Origin: Bacteroidaceae bacterium
Lineage (GTDB): Bacteria; Bacteroidota; Bacteroidia; Bacteroidales; Bacteroidaceae
Length of the DNA stretch: 26,268 nt
Reading direction: 5' to 3'
Assembly (NCBI GenBank): GCA_017503065.1
Contig: JAFVTT010000018.1
Location: 1 to 26,268, forward strand
The position numbers were made by a program, and so were the translations under genes. The notes below the pieces were generated by a model. It was not told where the DNA came from, did no database searches, and saw nothing but the letters and a program-made list of their open reading frames with translations. Shown here one piece after another: positions 1 through 7,224 of the stretch (position 1 is its first letter; each line of letters opens with the position of its first letter).

Positions 1-13
1 ACTCGTTTATTCG

Positions 14-21
14 TATATTTG
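14..21 (+). promoter_or_regulatory. Probable -7 promoter element for the mntA/hepT module
   Basis: TATATTTG fits the Bacteroidetes -7 consensus TAnnTTTG and lies 25 bp before the first ATG of the MNT gene. The matching -33 element would fall before the window begins, so only half of the promoter can be seen. The 20-bp block around it (2-21) recurs inverted at 21314-21333 in the nitroreductase promoter with one mismatch, which supports a promoter role. Confidence 0.5.
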
Positions 22-45
22 CGGTAGGAAAAGACCAAGAATGAT

Positions 46-354
46 ATGAACAGTTCCGCAATGAACCAAATAATACCTGCGCTTCAGGGCTACTTCAACA
101 CTCAACCTGTTTCTAAGGCATGGTTGTTTGGGTCGTATTCGCGTGGAGAGGAAAAGGAGGGAAGTGATGTGGACATCTTGGTTTCCTTCGACAAGGATGC
201 CAAGATAAGTCTGTTCAAATATGCATCCATCATATGCCAATTGGAGGAATTGCTTCAGCGTAAGGTGGACCTGGTTGAGGATGGTACATTGCTGCCATTT
301 GCCCAGCAATCGGTGAACGAAGATAAAATCTTGATATATGAGAGAAGAGGTTAG
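46..354 (+). CDS. mntA: MNT-domain nucleotidyltransferase (MntA-like antitoxin)
   Basis: A 102-residue minimal nucleotidyltransferase of the polymerase-beta superfamily. It carries the exact GSX10DXD signature of MntA antitoxins: G29-S30, then D41 and D43, with a likely third acidic residue at D75 (KVDL). Characterised MntA proteins add AMP to a tyrosine of their HEPN partner and silence it. The partner gene follows directly and overlaps by 17 bp, indicating translational coupling. Met6 (position 61) is an alternative start; neither has a strong ribosome binding site. The length is typical for the family and all key residues are present, so the protein is probably active. The function is inferred from motifs and gene order. 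Confidence 0.88.
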   Translation: MNSSAMNQIIPALQGYFNTQPVSKAWLFGSYSRGEEKEGSDVDILVSFDKDAKISLFKYASIICQLEELLQRKVDLVEDGTLLPFAQQSVNEDKILIYERRG

Positions 355-682
355 GGACAGGGGAAGACTGGAACATATGCTGACGGCGATTGGCAATGTG
401 GAGGAGTTTACAAAGGATGTCTCAAAGGAGAGTTTTGTAAATAGCAAGCTATTGTTCTTCGCCGTAGTCAAGAATATAGAAATTGTTGGTGAAGCCACAT
501 ATATGTTGACGAAGGAGTACAAACAGTCCCATTCGTCTATCCCCTGGCTGGTAATAGAAAAGATGCGTCATGTCTTGGTCCATGGATATTACACAATCTC
601 GCCAGAGAAGGTGTGGGATACTGTGCATGAGGACCTTCCTGTATTGAAGCAACAACTAATTGCTCTTCTTGAAGAAGAATAG
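338..682 (+). CDS. hepT: HEPN-domain ribonuclease toxin (HepT/DUF86-like)
   Basis: A 114-residue helical HEPN protein of the HepT/DUF86 family. The hallmark RX4HXY motif is intact: R77, H82 and Y84 in RHVLVHGY. In studied HepT proteins the Arg and His are the RNase active site, and the Tyr is the residue AMPylated by MntA. The gene starts inside the last codons of the MNT gene, in another frame, so toxin synthesis follows antitoxin synthesis. Together they form a complete HEPN-MNT (type VII) toxin-antitoxin pair. The RNA target cannot be deduced. A 41-bp repeat lies 22 bp after the stop codon. Confidence 0.88.
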   Translation: MREEVRDRGRLEHMLTAIGNVEEFTKDVSKESFVNSKLLFFAVVKNIEIVGEATYMLTKEYKQSHSSIPWLVIEKMRHVLVHGYYTISPEKVWDTVHEDLPVLKQQLIALLEEE

Positions 683-703
683 AACTCTGTGCCAACAAGC
701 GCG

Positions 704-744
704 TCTACATCAACACCCCAATGTGAGGCAATAAACAAAATGGA
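704..744. repeat. 41-bp intergenic repeat, copy 1
   Basis: This copy matches 1188-1228 at 40 of 41 positions, in the same orientation. It contains an inverted pair ACAT/ATGT around an 8-10 base loop. It begins 22 bp after the hepT stop codon and is followed by a weaker hairpin (GGATA at 742-746 with TATCC further on). No coding capacity is evident. It may be part of a transcription terminator or a small mobile hairpin. Confidence 0.75.
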
Positions 745-806
745 TAGACGGGGTTCCTGTGCCGGTTATCCCGTGCCATGATAGGGGCGAATTTGTACAT
801 TATACA

Positions 807-836
807 TTGTTTATTTCAGAAAAAACAATAACTTTG
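807..836 (+). promoter_or_regulatory. Bacteroidetes-type promoter of the DUF3791 gene
   Basis: A -33 TTG at 807-809 is followed after 19 bp by TAACTTTG at 829-836, an exact match to TAnnTTTG. The start codon at 875 lies 38 bp further on. The DUF3791 gene therefore appears to be transcribed separately from the HEPN-MNT pair. Confidence 0.7.
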
Positions 837-874
837 TAGCAGAAAAAACAAAGTCCGAGTTGCATAATGGTATT

Positions 875-1102
875 ATGGATAAAAGGGAAATTTTTAACAG
901 AATAGAATATGTGGTGTGCTGTGTGGGGGCATTCGCTTCTCGCTTTAACCTGACCAATTCACAGGCATACGCTTATTTGAGAAGATTTACCGGCATAGAC
1001 TTCCTGTTGGATTGCTATGCTGCCGAACATACTCTTTCCATTGAAGATGCAGTGGAAGATCTTATCCATATCTGTTTACAGAAAGGAGGTAAATTAGCTT
1101 AA
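875..1102 (+). CDS. DUF3791 domain-containing small protein
   Basis: A 75-residue protein starting MDKREIFNRIEYVV, with the features I associate with DUF3791: a short helical protein with a Y-A-Y-L-R-R-F segment and a C-terminal helix running VEDLIHICLQKGG. In many gut Bacteria, DUF3791 genes sit beside DUF3990 genes in what look like toxin-antitoxin or defence-type loci; that is recollection. No DUF3990 partner lies in this window. The ATG at 875 is preferred over a TTG at 860 because it is the conventional codon and fits the promoter at 807-836. No catalytic motif is visible and its biochemical role is unknown. Confidence 0.7.
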   Translation: MDKREIFNRIEYVVCCVGAFASRFNLTNSQAYAYLRRFTGIDFLLDCYAAEHTLSIEDAVEDLIHICLQKGGKLA

Positions 1103-1187
1103 CTGTGGTGTTGTGAAATAAAACATTGTATTTACACACTTTTTGTCTGCAGATGCTTTTGTTTGCCAATTCGCAATAACAAACACT

Positions 1188-1228
1188 TCTACATCAACAC
1201 CCCGATGTGAGGCAATAAACAAAATGGA
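1188..1228. repeat. 41-bp intergenic repeat, copy 2
   Basis: This copy differs from 704-744 by one base. It contains the perfect inverted pair ACATC/GATGT around an 8-base loop; in copy 1 one base of that stem is changed. Its 3' end merges into the 12-bp hairpin at 1222-1255. Confidence 0.75.
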
Positions 1229-1255
1229 GAGAAGCGACATTGGTTCTCTCCATTT
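1222..1255. terminator. Bidirectional hairpin terminator between convergent genes
   Basis: A perfect 12-bp stem, AAATGGAGAGAA (1222-1233) with TTCTCTCCATTT (1244-1255), encloses a 10-base loop. On the minus strand the stem ends in TTT and continues TTGTTTATTG, a weak U-run suited to end the long thioesterase operon. On the plus strand it lies 120 bp after the DUF3791 gene. Confidence 0.72.
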
Positions 1256-1269
1256 CTTGATTTGTGTTA

Positions 1270-1689
1270 TTACTGTTTCAGCCATTTCTCTTTCCAGGCC
1301 TTTACGAAGTCGGGCAAGTCGAGCATCAAATCGCCGTTGGGTTCAATGAACAGTTGGGTAGTTTCGCCTTCGCAACAAAGGACGCCGTCGCGCTCGCGGT
1401 ATATGCGGTATTTATAATCGAGGCGTGCTCCGCGCTTGGGGACGAAGGTGGTGTGGATAACGGCGACATCACCCATTTGCAAAGATGCATAGTGACGGGT
1501 GTGGACGTCGTAGATGGGAGCATAGATGCCTGTCTCCTGCATGACTTCGTAACCCATGCCGGGATAATGGCGGCCGAAGGATTCGCGACCGTCCTCGAAA
1601 TACACGATGTAGTTGCCATGCCATACTATGCGCATGGAGTCTATCTCGCTGAACTTTACCGGAACACGGCAAACGTCTGTTATTTCCAC
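1270..1689 (-). CDS. Acyl-ACP/acyl-CoA thioesterase, 4HBT hotdog family (YbgC/ApeK-like)
   Basis: A 139-residue single hotdog domain, the usual size of the 4-hydroxybenzoyl-CoA thioesterase/YbgC family. The characteristic N-terminal region is present: E-I-D at 15-17, H24-G-N-Y, then YFEDGRESFGR (30-40), which supplies the substrate-binding helix. The expected reaction is hydrolysis of an acyl thioester, releasing the finished chain from the carrier protein or editing stalled chains. It is the last gene of the ten-gene lipid operon, 9 bp after the LolA-like gene. Aryl-polyene clusters carry a similar thioesterase (ApeK). The substrate is inferred from the neighbours only. Confidence 0.82.
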   Translation of the reverse strand: MEITDVCRVPVKFSEIDSMRIVWHGNYIVYFEDGRESFGRHYPGMGYEVMQETGIYAPIYDVHTRHYASLQMGDVAVIHTTFVPKRGARLDYKYRIYRERDGVLCCEGETTQLFIEPNGDLMLDLPDFVKAWKEKWLKQ

Positions 1690-1698
1690 GGGAGAGGG

Positions 1699-2283
1699 CT
1701 ACTTCTTGAACACAAAACCACTGAAGCTATACTCGGTATAGTTCTTGCCACGGCCGTTCATGCGCAGGGTAAGGATTTCTCCCTTCTTGACATCCAAGGT
1801 GATGACGAAGGAGCTGAACATCATGCGTTTCTTCTTGGCCTGACCTGCAGTGGGGTCCATGTGTATGGTAATGATATTGCCGTCCTGTGTGAGTTCGACG
1901 CCGGGAACCTCGGCCAAACCTGTGCCGTCGCCCTTGATGATGGCGGTAAGTACAGCCTGGAAAGCGACGAACTGGTTGTTCTTCTTGCTGTTGGCCTTGT
2001 ACTCGCGACCACGCATAATCATGGTGAAATCGTCGCCGTTCATGTCCAGTTGCTCCTTGCCGCCGGCAACACTGATGTTCATCTTGTCGGGACTCTGGAT
2101 AACCATTGTGCCTGTGGCCTTGTCGTCCTCGGCAACGGCTGCCTTGTGGTCAACACGGGTGGCAACGGCAGTTACGCCTGTCGTTCCGCGGAACTTGGCC
2201 ACGGCCTTTTGGAAATCCACGTTCTGTGCTAAAGACGACAGTGTGAGGAGGCAGAGGAATATGAGGGTAAGAATCTTCTTCAT
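1699..2283 (-). CDS. LolA-like periplasmic outer-membrane lipoprotein carrier
   Basis: A 194-residue exported protein. Residues 1-20 form a signal peptide (MKKILTLIFLCLLTLSSLAQ, cleavage before Q20). The rest resembles the unclosed beta-barrel of LolA and related carriers, with a conserved tail of hydrophobic strands (TEYSFSGFVFKK). Aryl-polyene-type clusters usually include such a LolA-like protein, thought to ferry the lipidic product or a lipoprotein across the periplasm. It lies between the ketoreductase gene (35 bp upstream) and the thioesterase gene (9 bp downstream), so it probably serves the pathway rather than general lipoprotein sorting. The family call rests on overall pattern, size and context; sequence similarity in this family is low. 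Confidence 0.7.
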   Translation of the reverse strand: MKKILTLIFLCLLTLSSLAQNVDFQKAVAKFRGTTGVTAVATRVDHKAAVAEDDKATGTMVIQSPDKMNISVAGGKEQLDMNGDDFTMIMRGREYKANSKKNNQFVAFQAVLTAIIKGDGTGLAEVPGVELTQDGNIITIHMDPTAGQAKKKRMMFSSFVITLDVKKGEILTLRMNGRGKNYTEYSFSGFVFKK

Positions 2284-2318
2284 TTTCTGTTATATTCTTT
2301 TTGTTTATGTAACAAAAA

Positions 2319-3053
2319 TTATGTGTACAGGCCACCGTTGATAGAAATGACGTTGCCGGTGATGTAGCCTGCCTGAGGACTGCACAGGAAAGCGACACAC
2401 TCTGCCACCTCCTCGGGTGTGCCGAAACGGTTGGCGGGGATGGTCTTCTTCAGTGCCGCCTCGTCGAGACCTTCCACCATGTCGGTCTTGATGAAACCGG
2501 GGGCAATGGCGTTGCAGGTGACGTTCTTCTTGGCAACCTCCTTGGCAAGAGCCTTGGTGGCAGCGATAAGGCCACCCTTGGCAGCCGAGTAGTTGGTCTG
2601 TCCCTGCATGCCCATGATGCCGCTGACACTGGCCATATTGATGATACGGCCGAACTTGTGGAACTGCATGGGCATGAGCAGAGGCTGTGTGACGTTGTAG
2701 AAGCCGTTGAGGCTTACACCAAGCACGCTGATCCAATCCTCCTGGGGCATGAGACCCATGATATTGTCCTTGCGGATGCCGGCGTTGTTTACAAGAATCT
2801 CTATGTATTCGTCCTGATCCTCGTGAGCCTGCTGCCATGCTTCGATGGCGGAGCGGGTCTCCTCGGCATTGCTGACATCGAACTTCATCAGTTCGCCGTC
2901 GGTACCTGCCTCGCGTACAAGACGCAGGGTCTCTTCGGCAGCGGTGATGTTGCCTGCAAAGTTTATGAGAACATTATAGCCCATCTGAGCCAATTTCACA
3001 CATACGGCACGTCCGATGCCACGGCTGCCGCCTGTTACAAGTGCATACTTCAT
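2319..3053 (-). CDS. 3-oxoacyl-ACP reductase (FabG-like SDR ketoreductase)
   Basis: A 244-residue short-chain dehydrogenase. It has the NADPH motif TGGSRGIGRA (7-16), the NNAG motif (89-92), and the catalytic Ser142, Tyr155 and Lys159 with the spacing of FabG. The C-terminal ITGNVISINGG is typical of the family. It reduces 3-ketoacyl-ACP to 3-hydroxyacyl-ACP and supplies the two dehydratases of the same operon. The frame stays open upstream to 3113, but ATG 3053 gives the standard N-terminus (MKYALVTGG). It is probably the pathway-dedicated reductase, comparable to ApeQ, not the housekeeping FabG; that is inferred from context. Confidence 0.92.
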   Translation of the reverse strand: MKYALVTGGSRGIGRAVCVKLAQMGYNVLINFAGNITAAEETLRLVREAGTDGELMKFDVSNAEETRSAIEAWQQAHEDQDEYIEILVNNAGIRKDNIMGLMPQEDWISVLGVSLNGFYNVTQPLLMPMQFHKFGRIINMASVSGIMGMQGQTNYSAAKGGLIAATKALAKEVAKKNVTCNAIAPGFIKTDMVEGLDEAALKKTIPANRFGTPEEVAECVAFLCSPQAGYITGNVISINGGLYT

Positions 3054-3090
3054 ATTCGGTAGTTGTAATATATTTGTATCCGGTACTATT

Positions 3091-5784
3091 TTAGAAAGAA
3101 GCCTCGAAGGCAAAGCGTATGCCCCACGTCTGAGTGCCGGGGCGGTTATAGGTGAGGCGATGGTAGTAGTCTATGCTGAAGAACTTCCACAGGTTGCTGA
3201 GACCTACATTCAATTCCACATAGGGTTTCCAGCTGTTCATAATCTGGGTGATGGGCTGGTACTGCCTTGTACCGTCCTCCATATTGACCCATTCACCGGG
3301 CATATTGTAGAGGAACTGATAACCAGGGTCTGCCATCTTGCTGGCCTCATCGGGATAACGGCTGGTGTCGTTGAAACGGAAGGGGTTGTTCTTGTCGCTG
3401 AGATAGCCCCACATCATGTTGAAACCGATGTTCTCGCGCCACTTCAACTTCTTGATAAGGGGGATGCGGTTGAGGAGTTTGCCGTTCAGATTCCAGCGGT
3501 ACATCATGGCGAAGGAGCGGTCGTTGAGGAACTCCATGTTGCGAATCAGGGAGAAGGTGTTGTCGTTGCGGATGTAGCTGGGGTTGGCCTGAGGCAGACA
3601 CAGCAGCTGGAAGGGCACGGTGTTCCACTGGAACATGGCGCTATGGAATGCGTCTATACTACCCCACGACTTGAGCCAGAAACGCTTCTTCAGGGTAAAC
3701 TCGGTATGGTTGTAGTTATAGTCGCCTCCGAGGAAACCCTTTATACCCACTGTATGTGTGATGCCATAGATAGGAGCCTCTCTGTTGGCAAGGAAGCGCT
3801 GGTTCTTGGTGTTCAGGTATTTGACACCGGGCTGATACTCCATGCCCAACTGTATTTCGGTGTATTTGATTTTATTGGACTGCAAGACCTCGTCCAGGGG
3901 AACGTAGGTGTTCATGTTCTTCTGAATGTCGGCCTGTATCCTCTTGGCATCGTCCCATTCGCGAAGGGTGTTGAAGTAGAGGTCGCCCGTACCGGTATTC
4001 GTCTCGTGTACGAATGCAGCATTCAGGCGCAAGCCGTTGCTGAACTCCCAATCGTACTTGAACTTGAAGCGCTCATAGTAGGACTGGAAGTGGGTAGAGT
4101 TCCATGTGATGGCCATGAAGGCATTGTCCTTGTCGAACTGCATGTACTTGTCGGTGGGGCTCTGTATGTCGTTGGCATAAGAAACAGACAGGGTGCGGAT
4201 GGGGTATGCGATTACCTCCTTCTCCTTCTCGTTGAACGAATATATCAGTTCGAGATAGCCCTTGGGGCGCCTGTCCTTGAAACCGTACTTGAACCATGTC
4301 TTCAGGAACCAGTGCTTGTTGAGGGCACCTGTTGTCTGAATACCCACGCGGACATGGAAGCCCTCTGCCTTGCTATGTCCAAGGATGGAAGTGAAGGGAC
4401 CAATGACGAACTTACTGGGTTTGTTGGGGTTGGTGCTGGTTTCCAGATAGTTGTCAAGTATGACACGCATACCGTAGATAACAGCCTTTACGGTGGGTTG
4501 GTCAACGAAACGGCGTTTCATCTCGGCAACGTTTGCCTGGGCATAGCTGAGCGTGTCCGGACGGCTTGCCACCCAATAGTCATTGCCGCGTGACTTGGCA
4601 TCCTTTTCATAACGCTCGTCACCCATAAAGTCCATTTCGGAATCGGGTATGGGGTCAAAGGTCCAATCGCTGTAGACAACATTGTAGTCTACAAGAATCT
4701 TGTTCATGTATGATGTCAGTTTAAGCTGCATCATCATCCTGTTCTTGCTGCATATCTGTTCGCCAGATGGCAGGGAAACATATTCCTGGTCTACATCCAT
4801 CTTCTCGACGAAGTTGATGCCACTGGCAACAGGTACACCGAACTTGGCACGGCGCACACGATAGGTACTGTCGGCAAGGATGTACAGATAACCGCTGAAG
4901 CCGAAGTCCTGAGGATTGCCGGGAGAGAAGGCTACCTTGATACACTTTTCGCCATCGAGATCGACGGTATCACCCAAAGCGTAATGATAGAAGCGGATAG
5001 CGGCATTGCCTCCGATGGGGCTGATGAAGTTGTGCTCCAGGAGGACCATTTCGTCCTTGTAGATGTCCACATCCTTGAGGTTGTCCTTGAACTTTGTTTC
5101 GATGAACTCGCCGGCGGCAATCACGTCCAGAAGGCTTTCCGCATGATGACCGTGGACGACGCTCTTGCTCTTGCCATCGCTCTTGCGGTAGAGTTCCGTG
5201 GTCTTCTTCTCTTCAATGGAGATGGGCACAATGGTCTTTCCCGTTTCGGGGAATACCTCGGCATAGTTCTTGAGGAAGGCCTTGCCCTTCAGATTCTCGT
5301 CCTGTTCCAGAGACTCCACCGTAAACTCGTTGAGGGCAAGCATGGTACGTGCATACTTCTCGTAACTGACATAGTCGTTGGTACGCATGTCCCTGGACTT
5401 CTTTGCCGCCATTACCTTCTCCATCAGTTCGACGGCAGGATTGTTCTTGCGGCTATACTTCTTCTTCTCGGCCTTGACAACAACCTCGGACATTTCCATG
5501 GCAGTGGGCTTGAGCCTGACGTTGACAGTACGGGTGCGGGTAACCTCGGTCTTATAATTGACAAAACCAAAGCAATGGAACACCAGCGTGCCTTTGCGGA
5601 AACGGATCCGGAACTGTCCGTCCTCGCCTACCCTCACCTTGGCGGCAGGATTCGCTTCATACCAGACCGTTGCACCGACCAACGGCATGCCATCATCGTC
5701 TGCAACCACCTTGCCGGTAATGTACTGGGCATAGGCCGGTATGAGCAGGAACATTGCAAATATGAATAGGATGTAACGTTTCAT
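3091..5784 (-). CDS. DUF5686 outer-membrane protein with CarboxypepD_reg-like domain
   Basis: An 897-residue exported protein. It has a signal peptide (1-20, ending AYAQ) and a carboxypeptidase-regulatory-like beta-sandwich (about 21-95; ITGKVVADDDGMPLVGATVW). A DUF5686 region follows, beginning near RKNNPAVELMEKVMAAKKS and probably forming a C-terminal beta-barrel. The chain ends in aromatic-rich strands and a terminal Phe, as outer-membrane barrels do. ATG 5784 is chosen over an upstream ATG (5835) because it starts the signal peptide. DUF5686 has no established biochemical role that I know of. Its position 14 bp after the oxidoreductase and 37 bp before the ketoreductase suggests it acts at the outer membrane in placing or exporting the pathway product. 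Confidence 0.82.
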   Translation of the reverse strand: MKRYILFIFAMFLLIPAYAQYITGKVVADDDGMPLVGATVWYEANPAAKVRVGEDGQFRIRFRKGTLVFHCFGFVNYKTEVTRTRTVNVRLKPTAMEMSEVVVKAEKKKYSRKNNPAVELMEKVMAAKKSRDMRTNDYVSYEKYARTMLALNEFTVESLEQDENLKGKAFLKNYAEVFPETGKTIVPISIEEKKTTELYRKSDGKSKSVVHGHHAESLLDVIAAGEFIETKFKDNLKDVDIYKDEMVLLEHNFISPIGGNAAIRFYHYALGDTVDLDGEKCIKVAFSPGNPQDFGFSGYLYILADSTYRVRRAKFGVPVASGINFVEKMDVDQEYVSLPSGEQICSKNRMMMQLKLTSYMNKILVDYNVVYSDWTFDPIPDSEMDFMGDERYEKDAKSRGNDYWVASRPDTLSYAQANVAEMKRRFVDQPTVKAVIYGMRVILDNYLETSTNPNKPSKFVIGPFTSILGHSKAEGFHVRVGIQTTGALNKHWFLKTWFKYGFKDRRPKGYLELIYSFNEKEKEVIAYPIRTLSVSYANDIQSPTDKYMQFDKDNAFMAITWNSTHFQSYYERFKFKYDWEFSNGLRLNAAFVHETNTGTGDLYFNTLREWDDAKRIQADIQKNMNTYVPLDEVLQSNKIKYTEIQLGMEYQPGVKYLNTKNQRFLANREAPIYGITHTVGIKGFLGGDYNYNHTEFTLKKRFWLKSWGSIDAFHSAMFQWNTVPFQLLCLPQANPSYIRNDNTFSLIRNMEFLNDRSFAMMYRWNLNGKLLNRIPLIKKLKWRENIGFNMMWGYLSDKNNPFRFNDTSRYPDEASKMADPGYQFLYNMPGEWVNMEDGTRQYQPITQIMNSWKPYVELNVGLSNLWKFFSIDYYHRLTYNRPGTQTWGIRFAFEASF

Positions 5785-5798
5785 CTTGTTCTCTTTAG

Positions 5799-7220
5799 TT
5801 ATTCTGAAATTGTGTTCATATTTATCTCTTGACATGTATATGCCGCTGTCATGGTGACTCCGTGCAGTCCATGAAGCATCAGACTCTGCCCCGTCATGAA
5901 CAGATTGGGGATCTGTGTCTTGGGGGATACTATGGTCATCATGGGATTACTGAAGTCCTTTCGGAAACCGAAGGCGCTGCCCTCCGGTGTCAGATTATAG
6001 TCCTTGTAGGTCAATGGTGTGCTTGACCAGGTCTTGAGTATCATTTCGCCAAGACCGGGGATAACGGTTTCTGCCAAAGCCAGACACTGCTCCGCCACCC
6101 TGGCCTTCATCTCCTTGTAAGCCTTGGGACGATGGAAAAGTTTGGTGCCATCGTATTCTTCCACAACTTCCCACAGCATGGGGGTAAGGATGTCTATGTT
6201 CACCACGTTCTCACCCTTTTCGGGTATTCTGGCACTCATCATTATGCCCTTTACGGCAAGACTCCTGTCCACTGCCATATCCCAACAGTCCGGTTCTGCA
6301 AAGACGAGTTTGTTGTGATTGAAATATGGCAAAGAACCGCTTCGCAACTGGAGGTGCAGGGTGAAGATGCCGAAGGTGTTGGGCTGCATGCCCATGCGGC
6401 GACGGAAGACCTTCTTCATCAGGGCACTCTCCCCTACCAGGGAACATGTTACGGCAGGATGGGCATTGCTGACGAAAAAACCGGCCTCGTAGGAAGTGCC
6501 GTCGGCACACAGGGCCTGAACAATCCGGCCATCCTCTTCCTTCAGGGAAACGACGTCCTTGTCTGTCAGCACCTCACCGCCATAAGCGCGTATCTGCTCT
6601 ACCAGACATGACACCAACATATTGCCGTCGCCAGCCAAACGCCAACTGCTTTCTATGAAAGGCGCTATGCCATGCACATAGGTGAACAGGGGCAGCGTTT
6701 CCTTGCGCAGTTCCATCTTGCACGTAGCAGGAGCGGAAAGCACCTGCAGAAGCAGAGGGTCGGAAATGATTGAAGTCAGATATTCCCAGGCGTTGGTCTT
6801 CTGCATCCAAAGTTCGTCGGTACAGTCAAGGAGTTCGCCATACAGGTCCAGGCCTTTCTCCTCGTCGGGGAAATAACTCTTCATGGCATTGATGAAGCGC
6901 TTCTTGCCCTGAGGCCAACGGAATGTACGTCCGCCAATATGAATCTCCTCGAAACAATCTGCATCCATCTGCTTCCAGGGCAGAGTCATCAATCCAAGGC
7001 TTTCAAAGGCATCATACAACTGGCCGCCTTCTTCAAGTCCGCCAACATAATGCAGGCCTGTGTCGAACTTCAAGCGGCCGCGGCGGTAACTTTGCATACA
7101 GCCACCTGCCTGATGCTGACGCTCCAAGACAAGAACCTTCCGGCCCTCCTTGGCCATCATCAGTGCAACCTCAAGGCCACCGAGTCCGCTACCTATTATA
7201 ATAATGTCTGACTTTGTCAT
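5799..7220 (-). CDS. FAD-dependent oxidoreductase, CrtI/retinol-saturase-like
   Basis: A 473-residue flavoprotein of the phytoene-desaturase/all-trans-retinol 13,14-reductase family. The dinucleotide-binding motif GSGLGGLEVA lies at 10-19, the ribose-binding Glu at 33 and the family motif AGGCMQS at 38-44. The C-terminal FAD motif (MTGQSLMLHGLHGVTMTAA) is also present. Members saturate, desaturate or isomerise conjugated polyenes, so this enzyme could tailor a polyene made by the neighbouring synthase. The frame extends upstream to 7319, but ATG 7220 gives the canonical N-terminus and lies 4 bp after the exporter stop, implying translational coupling. The direction of the reaction cannot be read from the sequence. 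Confidence 0.85.
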   Translation of the reverse strand: MTKSDIIIIGSGLGGLEVALMMAKEGRKVLVLERQHQAGGCMQSYRRGRLKFDTGLHYVGGLEEGGQLYDAFESLGLMTLPWKQMDADCFEEIHIGGRTFRWPQGKKRFINAMKSYFPDEEKGLDLYGELLDCTDELWMQKTNAWEYLTSIISDPLLLQVLSAPATCKMELRKETLPLFTYVHGIAPFIESSWRLAGDGNMLVSCLVEQIRAYGGEVLTDKDVVSLKEEDGRIVQALCADGTSYEAGFFVSNAHPAVTCSLVGESALMKKVFRRRMGMQPNTFGIFTLHLQLRSGSLPYFNHNKLVFAEPDCWDMAVDRSLAVKGIMMSARIPEKGENVVNIDILTPMLWEVVEEYDGTKLFHRPKAYKEMKARVAEQCLALAETVIPGLGEMILKTWSSTPLTYKDYNLTPEGSAFGFRKDFSNPMMTIVSPKTQIPNLFMTGQSLMLHGLHGVTMTAAYTCQEINMNTISE

Positions 7221-7224
7221 CAAC

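Noticed and set aside
7..522. Minus-strand open frame of 171 codons over the toxin-antitoxin pair
   Set aside because: It covers both the MNT and HEPN genes in antisense, and those carry complete catalytic motifs.
1264..2232. Long plus-strand open frame of 322 codons
   Set aside because: It runs antisense across the thioesterase and LolA-like genes, which have clear family motifs. Its own translation shows no domain, and the frame is open only because of codon bias on the other strand.
3016..4593. Plus-strand open frame of 525 codons
   Set aside because: It is a mirror frame of the DUF5686 gene and the start of the ketoreductase gene. The composition is low-complexity Val/Leu/Gly/Glu, typical of antisense reading, and no motif is present.
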